The notes beneath the pieces were generated by a model. That model saw only the letters and a list, made by a program, of their open reading frames with translations. It made no database searches and had not been told where the DNA came from. Position numbers and translations under genes: made by a program. A stretch of 15,280 bases of DNA from Bacteroidales bacterium. GTDB lineage: Bacteria > Bacteroidota > Bacteroidia > Bacteroidales > Paludibacteraceae. This document shows, piece by piece, positions 1 through 8,369 of the stretch. The stretch spans positions 1-15,280 of the forward strand of contig CAAGML010000005.1 of assembly GCA_900771035.1 (NCBI GenBank). Reading direction: 5' to 3'. How positions within the stretch are numbered: the stretch's first letter is position 1; the number at the start of each line of letters is the position of its first letter.

Positions 1-21
1 AGGTTAGAGCTTAGAGGTGAG
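1..21. repeat. Degenerate 7-nt tandem repeat at the window edge
   Basis: Three consecutive 7-mers, AGGTTAG, AGCTTAG and AGGTGAG, run from the first base up to just before the first palindromic element. The array may extend to the left of the window. It lies in what appears to be the gap before murE. No function can be inferred. Confidence 0.4.
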
Positions 22-28
22 AAATGTA

Positions 29-218
29 AGGGTGGTTCTATTAATTAGGTTGAGACGATTTTGAAGTTTATTTTTAGCAGGTTGCTGTGCGGAAGAAGGG
101 AGCAATGCGGGCATTGTGACCGACTGACAAGCAGCAAGATGCAAAAATAAATTCAAAAGCGTCCAATTATGGAACATCCTCCTATATAACATACAAACAT
201 AATTAATAGAACCACCCT
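29..218 (+). mobile_element. MITE-like palindromic element, copy 1 (complete)
   Basis: This 190 bp element is bounded by perfect 19-bp terminal inverted repeats: AGGGTGGTTCTATTAATTA at 29-47 and its reverse complement at 200-218. The interior is a second long imperfect palindrome: the arm beginning GACGATTTTGAAGTTTATTT pairs with the arm ending AATTCAAAAGCGTC. At the centre, CAATG (103-107) and CATTG (112-116) form a hairpin with a CGGG loop. If the ends are taken as GGGTGG/CCACCC, TAA flanks both sides, a possible 3-bp target duplication. It encodes no transposase; its minus-strand ORF of about 60 codons is not credible. The element ends 14 nt before the murE start codon, so it would form most of the leader of any transcript reading through. 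A non-autonomous transposable element is the best fit; a structured intergenic RNA repeat is the alternative. Confidence 0.8.
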
Positions 219-232
219 AAATAAAAAAAACA

Positions 233-1681
233 ATGAAAATATCGGATTTGATAACCCCGGACAGAGCCATCGCAATAACGGGCAACGGAGAATGCGATGT
301 GACGGGTCTCTGTTTTGATTCGCGTACCGTCACCCCAGGCGATTGTTTCTTTGCCACACGCGGCACCTCGGTGGATGGACATACGTTTATCCCGCAGGTC
401 ATCGGAAAGGGTGCGCAAGCCATCGTCTGCGAAACCCTGCCGGAGACCCTGACCCCGGGTGTGACATACATCCAGGTGGAGGATTCGCGCGAGGCTCTCG
501 GCTTGATGGCTTCCAACTTCTACGGCAACCCGTCAGCGAAGATGACGCTTGTCGGTGTCACCGGCACAAACGGCAAGACCTCGATAGCGACACTGCTTTG
601 GCAGATGTTCCGCAAACTTGGCTATAAGACCGGACTGCTCTCGACGGTGGTGAACTACGTTGACGACAAAGCCGTCCCTTCAACGCACACCACACCTGAC
701 CCACTGGAACTGAACTCGCTCCTTGCCGATATGTTGGCAGCAGGCTGCACCTACGTTTTCATGGAGGTCTCTTCGCATTCGGTGGACCAACGCCGCATTG
801 CCGGTCTGAAATTCGCAGGCGGCATTTTCACTAACCTGACACGTGACCATCTGGACTATCATAAAACGGTGGAGAATTACCTGAAGGCGAAGAAGCGTTT
901 CTTCGATGTGCTCCCGGCAACGGCCTTCGCCGTGACGAACGCCGACGACCGCAATGGCTCAGTGATGCTGCAGAACACCAAGGCCCGCCGTCTGTCGTAC
1001 TCCGTCCGTACCGTGGCCGACTATCGCGGACGCATTGACGAAGAGTCAATTGACGGTATGCAGATGAACATTGACGGCCACGATGTGTTTATGCCTTTCG
1101 TGGGGCGTTTCAATGCCTCGAACGTGATGGCTGTCTATGCCGCCGCCATACAGTTAGGCATTGAGCCTGTCCGGGCTCTGACCATCCTCTCGTCGCTTCA
1201 TGCCGTGGCAGGGCGTTTTGAGACCATCCGTGGCAAAAACGGCGTGACCGCCATTGTGGATTATGCGCACACCCCTGATGCCCTTGAGAATGTCATACGC
1301 ACAATAAACGAGATAAAGAAGGCACGTCTGATCACCGTGTGCGGCTGCGGCGGAAACCGTGACAAGGGCAAACGCCCAATGATGGCCCGGGAGGCTGTAC
1401 GTGGCTCAGAGTTGGTGGTGCTGACCTCCGACAATCCCCGTGACGAGGAGCCGGACGCAATCCTGGCCGACATGACCGCAGGTCTCAGTCAGGCTGACCT
1501 TGCCAAAGTCACTGTCCTGGCCGACCGTCGTGAGGCGATAAAACTGGCCTGCACAATGCTGGCACAGCCGGGCGACATAGTGCTCATAGCAGGCAAAGGC
1601 CATGAGGATTACCAGATAATAAAAGGAGTGAAACACCATTTCGACGATCGTGAAGAAGCGAGAAAATGGTTGACCGTATAA
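233..1681 (+). CDS. murE: UDP-N-acetylmuramoyl-tripeptide synthetase MurE (meso-DAP adding)
   Basis: MurE is the cytoplasmic ATP-dependent ligase that adds the third stem-peptide residue to UDP-MurNAc-L-Ala-D-Glu. The 482-residue length is normal for the family. Visible motifs, in order, are the P-loop GTNGKT (111-116), the middle-domain TRDHLDYH (203-210), the lysine in YLKAKK that is normally carbamylated (about 220), DYAHTPDALE (343-352), GCGGNRDKGKRP (371-382) and DNPRDEEP (400-407). The DNPR signature is typical of enzymes that use meso-diaminopimelate rather than lysine. The ATG at 233 follows an A-rich tract and begins a typical N-terminus (MKISDLI). There is no Shine-Dalgarno sequence, as is usual in Bacteroidota. 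It is the first complete dcw gene in the window; ftsI would be expected upstream. A 204-nt gap filled by element copy 2 separates it from mraY. Confidence 0.97.
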   Translation: MKISDLITPDRAIAITGNGECDVTGLCFDSRTVTPGDCFFATRGTSVDGHTFIPQVIGKGAQAIVCETLPETLTPGVTYIQVEDSREALGLMASNFYGNPSAKMTLVGVTGTNGKTSIATLLWQMFRKLGYKTGLLSTVVNYVDDKAVPSTHTTPDPLELNSLLADMLAAGCTYVFMEVSSHSVDQRRIAGLKFAGGIFTNLTRDHLDYHKTVENYLKAKKRFFDVLPATAFAVTNADDRNGSVMLQNTKARRLSYSVRTVADYRGRIDEESIDGMQMNIDGHDVFMPFVGRFNASNVMAVYAAAIQLGIEPVRALTILSSLHAVAGRFETIRGKNGVTAIVDYAHTPDALENVIRTINEIKKARLITVCGCGGNRDKGKRPMMAREAVRGSELVVLTSDNPRDEEPDAILADMTAGLSQADLAKVTVLADRREAIKLACTMLAQPGDIVLIAGKGHEDYQIIKGVKHHFDDREEARKWLTV

Positions 1682-1691
1682 ATAACTATAA

Positions 1692-1880
1692 AGGGTGGTT
1701 CTATTAATTAGGTTGAGACGATTTTGAAGTTTATTTTTAGCAGGTTGCTGTGCGGAGGGAGGGAGCATAGCGGGCTATGTGACCGACTGACAAGCAGCAA
1801 GATGCAAAAATAAATTCAAAAGCGTCCAATTATGAACCATCCGTATTGCAAGTTAAAAACGTAATTAATAGAACCACCCT
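1692..1880 (+). mobile_element. MITE-like palindromic element, copy 2 (complete)
   Basis: This 189 bp element has the same 19-bp inverted termini as copy 1 (1692-1710 and 1862-1880) and is nearly identical to it over the first ~60 and the middle ~60 bases. The central hairpin is CATAG (1766-1770), CGGG, CTATG (1775-1779). Relative to copy 1, two base pairs are swapped on both sides, so pairing is kept while the sequence changes. The 25-30 bases before the right terminus are copy-specific. TAAA flanks GGGTGG/CCACCC on both sides. The element fills nearly the whole murE-mraY gap and ends 5 nt before the mraY ATG. Confidence 0.82.
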
Positions 1881-1885
1881 AAAAT

Positions 1886-3136
1886 ATGTTTTATCATCTT
1901 TTTAACTACCTTGATAAGACGATAGACCTCCCAGGCTCGGGAATGTTCGGGTTCATCACGTTCAGAGCCGGTCTGGCATTCGTCATTGCCCTTGTCTGTT
2001 CGACAATCATAGGCAAACGCATAATCGACGCCCTGAAACGCCACCAGATAGGCGAGACCATCCGTGACCTCTCGTTGGAAGGTCAGATGTCCAAGAAGGG
2101 CACCCCGACCATGGGCGGGGTGATAATCCTCCTTTCAATCCTGGCAGGTGCCGTCCTTTGCGCCGACCTGACCAACATCTATATCATCCTTATGATAGTG
2201 ACGACGGTATGGCTCGGGCTTCTCGGTTTCGCGGATGACTATATCAAGGTTTTCCGCAAGAACAAGAACGGACTGCAGGGCAAGTTCAAAATCGTCGGTC
2301 AGGTGTCGATAGGCCTGATAGTAGGTCTGGCGCTCTACCTGAGCCCTGACGCTAAGATTGTGGAGAATATAGACAAGGAGGTCAACGCCCGCGTACAGAC
2401 CGGACAGGTGTCGTACGCCAGCCGTGCCATCAAATCGACCACAACCACGATTCCTTTCGTAAAGAACAATAATATGGATTACGCCGACGCATTCTCGTGG
2501 GCGGGCGGGTACAAACAGCAACTCGGATGGATTCTGTTCGTGATCGTGGCCATTTTCGTTGTGACGGCCGTGTCGAACGGCGCGAACCTGACGGACGGAC
2601 TGGACGGACTGGCAACGGGGACATCGGCAATACAGGGTGCGACGCTCGGTATCCTGGCCTATCTTTCAGGTAATATCCGTTACGCCGGCTATCTTGACAT
2701 TATGTATATCCCCGGCAGTGGTGAGCTGACGGTCTTTGCCGCGGCATTCATCGGTGCGACAATAGGGTTCCTGTGGTACAACGCATATCCGGCACAGGTG
2801 TTCATGGGCGACACGGGGTCGCTGGCACTCGGTGGCATCATAGCCGTAATGGCACTGGCCATACACAAGGAACTGCTCATCCCTATCCTTTCAGGCATCT
2901 TCCTTGTGGAGTCGCTGTCGGTCATCCTCCAGACCTTCTATTTCAAGCGCACGCACGGTGGACGTATCTTCAAGATGGCACCCCTGCATCACCATTACCA
3001 GAAGCCTGCCGGAGCGGTCAACGCCCTCATCCAGCGTCCTATGGCAGCCATCCCTGAGTCCAAAATCACAATCCGTTTCTGGTTGGTGGGGCTTATGCTG
3101 GCAGCGTTCACTATAATAACTTTGAAAATACGATAG
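1886..3136 (+). CDS. mraY: Phospho-N-acetylmuramoyl-pentapeptide-transferase MraY
   Basis: MraY is the polytopic inner-membrane enzyme that transfers phospho-MurNAc-pentapeptide from UDP to undecaprenyl phosphate, forming lipid I. The 416-residue protein is longer than the E. coli type. The extra length is mainly a soluble insert at about residues 155-210, which I associate with Bacteroidota MraY. Diagnostic motifs are GTPTMGG (72-78), GFADDYIK (114-121), NLTDGLDGLA (234-243), MGDTGSLALGG (307-317) and the PLHHHYQ loop (about 366-372); the aspartates in these motifs are the catalytic and Mg-binding residues of the family. The ATG at 1886 begins MFYHLFNYL and lies 5 nt after element copy 2, so the element supplies the immediate 5' untranslated region. 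The stop is 2 nt before murD, implying coupled expression. Confidence 0.97.
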   Translation: MFYHLFNYLDKTIDLPGSGMFGFITFRAGLAFVIALVCSTIIGKRIIDALKRHQIGETIRDLSLEGQMSKKGTPTMGGVIILLSILAGAVLCADLTNIYIILMIVTTVWLGLLGFADDYIKVFRKNKNGLQGKFKIVGQVSIGLIVGLALYLSPDAKIVENIDKEVNARVQTGQVSYASRAIKSTTTTIPFVKNNNMDYADAFSWAGGYKQQLGWILFVIVAIFVVTAVSNGANLTDGLDGLATGTSAIQGATLGILAYLSGNIRYAGYLDIMYIPGSGELTVFAAAFIGATIGFLWYNAYPAQVFMGDTGSLALGGIIAVMALAIHKELLIPILSGIFLVESLSVILQTFYFKRTHGGRIFKMAPLHHHYQKPAGAVNALIQRPMAAIPESKITIRFWLVGLMLAAFTIITLKIR

Positions 3137-3138
3137 AA

Positions 3139-4464
3139 ATGGTAGTAATCTTAGGAGCAGGCGAAAGCGGCGTTGGTTCCGCAATCCTGGCGAAAGCGAA
3201 AGGTTTCGATGTCTTTGTCTCAGACATGTCAGCCATCAAGCCTCAATATAAGAATGAACTCATAGCGCGCAACATCGATTTCGAGGAGAGACAGCATACG
3301 ATGCGCAAAATCATAGATGCCGAACTGGTCATCAAGAGTCCCGGAATCCCTGAGAAAGCCCCCGTGATAAAGGCACTCCGTGAACAGGGCACTGAGATTA
3401 TCTCAGAAATAGAGTTTGCGGGGCGCTATTGTACCGCAAAGACCATCTGCATCACCGGCTCGAACGGCAAGACCACCACGACAATGCTCACATACCATAT
3501 CCTGAGCGAGGCCGGTTATAATGTTGCGCTTGCCGGCAATGTGGGTAAAAGTTTCGCATGGCAGGTTGCAGAACAGGAGTTTGACTATTACGTAATCGAA
3601 CTGTCCAGTTTCCAGTTGGACGGCATGTACCGTTTCCGTGCCGATGTGGCAATCCTGCTGAACATCACACCCGACCATCTGGACCGTTACGAATATAAGT
3701 TCCAGAACTATATCGACTCTAAGTTCCGAATCCTTCAGAATATGGGTCCAGGACAGCATTTCATCTTCTGGAACGAAGACCCTGTCATCTGCGCGGAGAT
3801 GCGTAAGCGCAACCCGGCCATGACCCTCCACCCATTCTCAGACGGCAATACCGAAGGCTGCTCCGCCTGGGTGAAAGACGATAAATTAACCATTGACAAA
3901 CTTGGACTCACTATGAATACAGACACCATTACCATCAAAGGTCGTCACAATATGTATAACTCTATGGCTGCGGGCATAGCGGCTGCGCTTGTCGGTATCG
4001 ACAAGGATACAATCCGCCATGCCTTCGAGACATTCCTCGGTGTCGAGCACCGGCTTGAGTATGTGGCCACCATCCGTGGCGTGCGTTACATCAACGACTC
4101 GAAGGCTACGAACGTGAACTCGTGCTGGTATGCGCTCCAGAGCATGAAGACCCCCGTGGTACTGATTCTGGGCGGTACGGACAAGGGCAATGACTACTCC
4201 GAGATTCTCGATTTGGTGCGAGAGAAGGTTCACACCCTTGTGTTCATGGGGTTGGACAACAAGAAACTCAACGATTTTTTCAGTGCGAACACCTCGTGTC
4301 GCATCATCGACACGGATAACCTGAATGATGCGGTGAAGGCTTGCTACGATTCAGCCCGCGACGGCGACACCGTACTCCTGTCGCCATGTTGCGCAAGTTT
4401 CGACCTCTTCAAGAACTATGAGAACCGTGGCGAACTGTTCAAAGAGGCAGTCCGTAAACTATAA
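3139..4464 (+). CDS. murD: UDP-N-acetylmuramoyl-L-alanine--D-glutamate ligase MurD
   Basis: MurD is the cytoplasmic ligase that adds D-glutamate to UDP-MurNAc-L-Ala. The 441 residues span the three Mur ligase domains. The N-terminal UDP-binding segment starts VVILGAGESGVG (2-13). The ATP site is GSNGKTTTT (107-115), followed by ELSSFQLD (154-161), TPDHLDRY (177-184) and the K195 of YIDSKF, expected to be carbamylated. The C-terminal domain shows HRLEYV (304-309), NDSKATN (319-325), LILGGTDKGNDY (342-353) and LSPCCASFD (414-422). The last motif matches the SPxxASFD signature that separates MurD from the other Mur ligases. The start is 2 nt after the mraY stop, and the gene is followed by a 28-nt gap to ftsW. 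Confidence 0.97.
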   Translation: MVVILGAGESGVGSAILAKAKGFDVFVSDMSAIKPQYKNELIARNIDFEERQHTMRKIIDAELVIKSPGIPEKAPVIKALREQGTEIISEIEFAGRYCTAKTICITGSNGKTTTTMLTYHILSEAGYNVALAGNVGKSFAWQVAEQEFDYYVIELSSFQLDGMYRFRADVAILLNITPDHLDRYEYKFQNYIDSKFRILQNMGPGQHFIFWNEDPVICAEMRKRNPAMTLHPFSDGNTEGCSAWVKDDKLTIDKLGLTMNTDTITIKGRHNMYNSMAAGIAAALVGIDKDTIRHAFETFLGVEHRLEYVATIRGVRYINDSKATNVNSCWYALQSMKTPVVLILGGTDKGNDYSEILDLVREKVHTLVFMGLDNKKLNDFFSANTSCRIIDTDNLNDAVKACYDSARDGDTVLLSPCCASFDLFKNYENRGELFKEAVRKL

Positions 4465-4492
4465 GATACACCATACCATAAAAAAACAAATA

Positions 4493-5893
4493 ATGTCAGC
4501 ATTCTTCAGTCAAATAATGAAAGGCAGCAAGGTGGTCTGGGTGATTTACATCTTCCTCCTGGTCCTCTCATGCACCGTCACCATCAGTGCCATGAGCGAA
4601 CTTGCGTTCAAGGGAGCGTCGGCCAGTGTTCCGATTCTCCGTCACTTCTTCTGCCTTATTCTCGGTGTCGTTGCCATACTTTTCATACAGATTCTGAATC
4701 TGAAGACTATCCGTATGCTCAGCATTCCTTACCTTTTCTGTATGATTATCCTGCTGATGATTGTATATTTCACGGGTGGTGTCAACAGCGGTTCGTCCAG
4801 CCGTTTCTCAATCATCGGGCAGCCTTCAGAGTACATCAAGTTCGGTCTCATACTTGTTGTGTCCGAACTTATTGTACTGGTGCGCAAGCGAAATCCGTTC
4901 CCGACGAGGTTTTTCTATATCTGCATGGTTGTGATTGGGTGCGTGCTGATGCTCATATTCTTAGAGAACCTCTCGTCTGCCATCATCATTGCCTCAATTG
5001 TCATTGTGATGCTTCTTGCCGGTGGCATGGGATTGTGGCGTGTCGGCAAAATGGTGTTGCTCGCTGCCGTCGTGGTCGGTTGTGTAATCGCTTTCGCTTT
5101 TATTGTTCCGAAGGAGAAATTCAGGGTTATGGTCGAGGAGCATCCGTCGCTCTCCGTCATCGACCGTGCTTACACTTGGCGTGGGCGACTGGAACGCCAT
5201 TTCAATAAGGAGGAGATTGGTATCACCGCTGACCGTGTCGAGGTGACTGACGAAAACCGTCAGGAGGTTTACGCCAAAGTAGCCTTATGCCGTGGCGGAT
5301 GGCTGCCTTCAGGTCCGGGTTCTTCGCTTCAGCGCAACTATCTGCCAGAGGCTTACTCTGATTACGTCTTTTCCATCGCTGCCGAAGAGGGTGGTTTCCT
5401 GCTCGCCTTTCTCATTATCCTTGCTTATCTGACGCTTTTCGTGGTCTCTTTGTACTATATAATTTTCAAGGAGCAGAAAATCTACCGTAAGCTTGTCCTT
5501 CTCGGGTGTTCTTTTTCGATGACCTTTCAGGCTGCCATCCATATTGCCGTTTCTGTCGGCGCAATGCCCGTCACAGGTCAGACGCTTCCCCTCGTGTCGC
5601 GTGGTGGTGCGTCGCTAATTGTCGTCAGTGCCATGTTCGGTCTTATCATAAAGATTACGGCGGGAGATTCAGGACAGGGCAAGGCTGCCGATGCAGGCGC
5701 AACCGTTGGCTCTGCTATGGCTGAAACCCAGTCTGCCGGCACTGTGGAGCAGCCGGCTACTGAGACAGTTTCTGTGGATACACCGTCTGAAAACAGTGAC
5801 CCGGTAATAATTGTCAACGAGTCATCGTCCATTGAACCTTCTTCAGGCAGAGCCTTTGACGATGATGACTCTATTTTCATAATAGAGGAATAA
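4493..5893 (+). CDS. ftsW: Septal peptidoglycan glycosyltransferase FtsW (SEDS family)
   Basis: FtsW is the septum-specific SEDS glycan polymerase, an inner-membrane protein that works with the class B PBP FtsI. From the ATG at 4493 the product is 466 residues; the frame is open further upstream, but only by overlapping murD. About ten hydrophobic segments are visible between residues 14 and 388. Family marks are PSEYIKFG (111-118), LPEAYSDYVFSIAAEEGG (284-301), in which D290 occupies the likely catalytic aspartate position, and PVTGQTLPLVSRGGAS (359-374). The last ~75 residues (391-466) form a soluble tail rich in Ala, Ser, Thr and Glu, ending with four aspartates and a hydrophobic-acidic tip (SIFIIEE). 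Many FtsW proteins end soon after the last helix, so this extension is unusual. RodA is the alternative, but the dcw position argues for FtsW. Confidence 0.94.
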   Translation: MSAFFSQIMKGSKVVWVIYIFLLVLSCTVTISAMSELAFKGASASVPILRHFFCLILGVVAILFIQILNLKTIRMLSIPYLFCMIILLMIVYFTGGVNSGSSSRFSIIGQPSEYIKFGLILVVSELIVLVRKRNPFPTRFFYICMVVIGCVLMLIFLENLSSAIIIASIVIVMLLAGGMGLWRVGKMVLLAAVVVGCVIAFAFIVPKEKFRVMVEEHPSLSVIDRAYTWRGRLERHFNKEEIGITADRVEVTDENRQEVYAKVALCRGGWLPSGPGSSLQRNYLPEAYSDYVFSIAAEEGGFLLAFLIILAYLTLFVVSLYYIIFKEQKIYRKLVLLGCSFSMTFQAAIHIAVSVGAMPVTGQTLPLVSRGGASLIVVSAMFGLIIKITAGDSGQGKAADAGATVGSAMAETQSAGTVEQPATETVSVDTPSENSDPVIIVNESSSIEPSSGRAFDDDDSIFIIEE

Positions 5894-5932
5894 TCTGTGG
5901 TGACTTATAGAGAACCTACTATTAAAAATAAT

Positions 5933-7024
5933 ATGAAATATCTAATCTCAGGTGGCGGCACGGGCGGTCATATCTTCCCTGCCGTCAGTATCGCAAATGC
6001 TCTCCGTGAGCAAGACCCTGACTGTGAAATCCTCTTCATAGGAGCCCAAGGGCGTATGGAGATGAAGCGCGTCCCTGATGCAGGATACAAAATCATAGGA
6101 CTCAAGGTTCAGGGTTTCGACCGTCAGAACTTGATGCGCAACATTATTGTTCTGTGGAATCTGTTTTGGTCAATGCGGAAGGTCCGCCGTATCATCAAAC
6201 GGTTCCGTCCTGACGTTGCCATCGGTGTTGGCGGCTATGCCAGCGGTGCCGCGATGAAAGTGGCTGAGCGTATGGGTATTCCTGTACTCATTCAGGAACA
6301 GAACTCTTTTGCCGGAGTCACCAACAAGATGCTTGCCTCGCGTGCGTCGTGCATCTGTGTGGCATACGAAGGTATGGAGCGTTTCTTCCCTAAGGATAAG
6401 ATAGTCCTCACGGGCAACCCTGTCCGCCAGAACCTTTTCGATGCGCACATTGACCGTGCCGAGGCTTTCCGTTACTTCGGGCTTCAGGAGGGTGTGCCTA
6501 CTCTTCTGGTCATTGGCGGCTCTTTGGGGGCACGCACCATCAACGAGTCTATGCTTGGCGGTATGGATACCCTTCGCAAGGCCGGCGTTCAGGTTATATG
6601 GCAAACTGGCTCTTTCTATTATAAACAGTGCACCGAGGCTGTTCCCAACCCAGGGGAGAAGATTAAAATCACTGAGTTTGTGAAGCGTATGGATTATGCG
6701 TACGCTGTGGCTGACGTGGTGATTTCGCGTGCCGGTGCCTCTTCTATTTCGGAGCTTTGTCTGCTTGGCAAGGCAGCGATTCTTGTGCCTTCGCCTAATG
6801 TGGCAGAGGATCACCAGACGCACAATGCCCGTGCCCTCTCAGACCGTGGGGCAGCCATTCTGATCACTGATGCCGATGCTGTCTTCCATTTGGTTGACAC
6901 TGCCGTTGCTTTGTTGTCTGACGATGCGCGCCGCAGTTCCCTCTCCACCGAGGTTCTCAAACTCGCACTTCCTGATTCTGCCAACAGGATTGTCGCTGAA
7001 ATCCACAAACTGGCAAAGCATTGA
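5933..7024 (+). CDS. murG: UDP-GlcNAc:lipid I N-acetylglucosaminyltransferase MurG
   Basis: MurG is a peripheral membrane GT-B glycosyltransferase that adds GlcNAc to lipid I on the cytoplasmic face, producing lipid II. The 363-residue protein begins at the ATG at 5933 (MKYLISGGGTGGH). A GTG at 5897 in the same frame would add 12 residues before the conserved first strand and is less likely. Motifs are the first glycine-rich loop GGGTGGH (7-13), GVGGYASG (98-105) and QEQNSFAGVTNK (121-132). The UDP-GlcNAc side has GGSLGA (195-200), SRAGASSISEL (265-275) and VPSPNVAEDHQTHNA (285-299). The gene lies 39 nt after ftsW and 7 nt before murC. Confidence 0.96.
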   Translation: MKYLISGGGTGGHIFPAVSIANALREQDPDCEILFIGAQGRMEMKRVPDAGYKIIGLKVQGFDRQNLMRNIIVLWNLFWSMRKVRRIIKRFRPDVAIGVGGYASGAAMKVAERMGIPVLIQEQNSFAGVTNKMLASRASCICVAYEGMERFFPKDKIVLTGNPVRQNLFDAHIDRAEAFRYFGLQEGVPTLLVIGGSLGARTINESMLGGMDTLRKAGVQVIWQTGSFYYKQCTEAVPNPGEKIKITEFVKRMDYAYAVADVVISRAGASSISELCLLGKAAILVPSPNVAEDHQTHNARALSDRGAAILITDADAVFHLVDTAVALLSDDARRSSLSTEVLKLALPDSANRIVAEIHKLAKH

Positions 7025-7031
7025 CTTCTGT

Positions 7032-8357
7032 ATGAAAACTCTATATTTTCTCGGCATAGGTGGCATAGGCATGAGTGCGATAGCACGTTATGCCCTTCAT
7101 ATTGGCTATAGGGTCTATGGCTACGACCGTACGCGTACTGCTCTTTGCGAGCGTCTTGAGTCAGAAGGCTGTGTCGTCACATACACCGACGATGCCAGGG
7201 GCATTGACGCTATGAACGTTGACCTTTGCGTCTTCACACCAGCAATACCTGCCACCAATTCCATATACCGCTATTTTGTCAACAGCGGCATTCGTATGGT
7301 GAAGCGTGCGGAAATCCTTGGTGAGCTTACCCGCGACCGCCGTGGCCTTGCCGTGGCAGGCACTCACGGAAAGACAACTACGTCAACGATGATTGCCCAT
7401 CTTCTGCGCTCGTCGCATGTTGACACTTCCGCATTCCTTGGCGGCATATCCATAAATTACGATACGAATCTCCTCCTTGCCGATTCCCCGGAGAATGAGA
7501 ATGTGGTGGTAGAGGCTGACGAGTTTGACCGTTCGTTCCATCATCTCCGCCCTTATATGGCTGTCGTCACTGCAACTGATGCCGACCATTTGGACATTTA
7601 TGGCACTCATGAGGCTTATATAGAGGCTTTTGCCCACTTCACTGCTCTGATACAGAAGGGTGGGGCGTTGCTTTATAAAAAGGGCATCCGCATAGACATA
7701 CGGACAGATGAGCGTATATATACCTATTCGCCGGATGAGACGTCAGCCGATTTCCATGCGGAGAATATCCGTGTGGGGAACGGTGAGCTGCTTTTCGATT
7801 ATGTGTCGCCTGACATTGTGCTGCGTGACCTTTCGTTGGGTGTGCCGGTGCGTGTGAATGTGGAGAATGCCGTTGCCGCAATGGCTATTGCGGAGCTGAA
7901 CGGTGTGAGTGCCGACGAGCTGCGTGAGGGTATCGCCTCGTTCCGTGGCGTGCGCCGCCGTTTCGAGGTTAAGCGGCGTGACGGCGGTTTAGTCCATATT
8001 GATGATTATGCGCACCATCCCGATGAACTGAGACGCAGCATTGAGTCAGTCAGCGAAGTGTATGCAGACCGTCGCATAGTTGTCGTATTTCAGCCGCACC
8101 TGTACAGCCGCACACGGGACTTCTACAGTGAGTTTGCCGCTGCGCTTTCGGTTGCCCGTCAGGTTGTTGTCCTGGACATTTACCCTGCCAGGGAACTTCC
8201 TATCCCTGGCATAACCTCGCAGATTATCTTCGACAATGTCACCTCACCTGTCCGTCGCCTCTGCACAAAGGAGAACCTCAAATCCACCCTTGCCACCCTT
8301 GACTACGACGTAATCCTTACCGTCGGTGCAGGTGATATCGGTGAAATTCAATTCTAA
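7032..8357 (+). CDS. murC: UDP-N-acetylmuramate--L-alanine ligase MurC
   Basis: MurC is the cytoplasmic ligase that starts the stem peptide by joining L-alanine to UDP-MurNAc. The ATG at 7032, 7 nt after murG, gives 441 residues; the open frame extends upstream only by overlapping murG. The N-terminus carries the UDP-binding LGIGGIGMSAIA (7-18). The P-loop is GTHGKTTT (110-117), then EADEFDRSF (161-169), DADHLDIY (183-190), DDYAHHPDE (324-332) and QPHLYSRTRDF (354-364). The catalytic fold looks complete. The protein stops five residues after GAGDI (432-436), whereas other MurC proteins usually continue for one more helix (E. coli has GAGNIGKIARSL and more). The C-terminus is therefore slightly short; I cannot tell a real variant from a late frameshift. 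Confidence 0.95.
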   Translation: MKTLYFLGIGGIGMSAIARYALHIGYRVYGYDRTRTALCERLESEGCVVTYTDDARGIDAMNVDLCVFTPAIPATNSIYRYFVNSGIRMVKRAEILGELTRDRRGLAVAGTHGKTTTSTMIAHLLRSSHVDTSAFLGGISINYDTNLLLADSPENENVVVEADEFDRSFHHLRPYMAVVTATDADHLDIYGTHEAYIEAFAHFTALIQKGGALLYKKGIRIDIRTDERIYTYSPDETSADFHAENIRVGNGELLFDYVSPDIVLRDLSLGVPVRVNVENAVAAMAIAELNGVSADELREGIASFRGVRRRFEVKRRDGGLVHIDDYAHHPDELRRSIESVSEVYADRRIVVVFQPHLYSRTRDFYSEFAAALSVARQVVVLDIYPARELPIPGITSQIIFDNVTSPVRRLCTKENLKSTLATLDYDVILTVGAGDIGEIQF

Positions 8358-8369
8358 TAGTATAAATAC

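Noticed and set aside
142..149. Minus-strand TATTTTTG in element copy 1 as an outward promoter
   Set aside because: There is no suitable -33 TTTG partner, and the bases are part of the conserved stem; too weak to call.
4..192. Minus-strand ORF within element copy 1, with related short ORFs in copy 2
   Set aside because: The shared peptide (QNRLNLINRTTL) simply reflects the shared repeat DNA. The reading frame is not protected, since the changes follow hairpin pairing rather than codons.
5897..5932. GTG start adding 12 residues to MurG
   Set aside because: The conserved MurG N-terminus starts at the ATG at 5933 (MKYLISGGGTGGH), and the extension has no conserved features.
6870..7031. Upstream extension of the murC frame inside murG
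   Set aside because: It would overlap murG by over 150 nt and precede the conserved MKTLYFLGIGGIG start.
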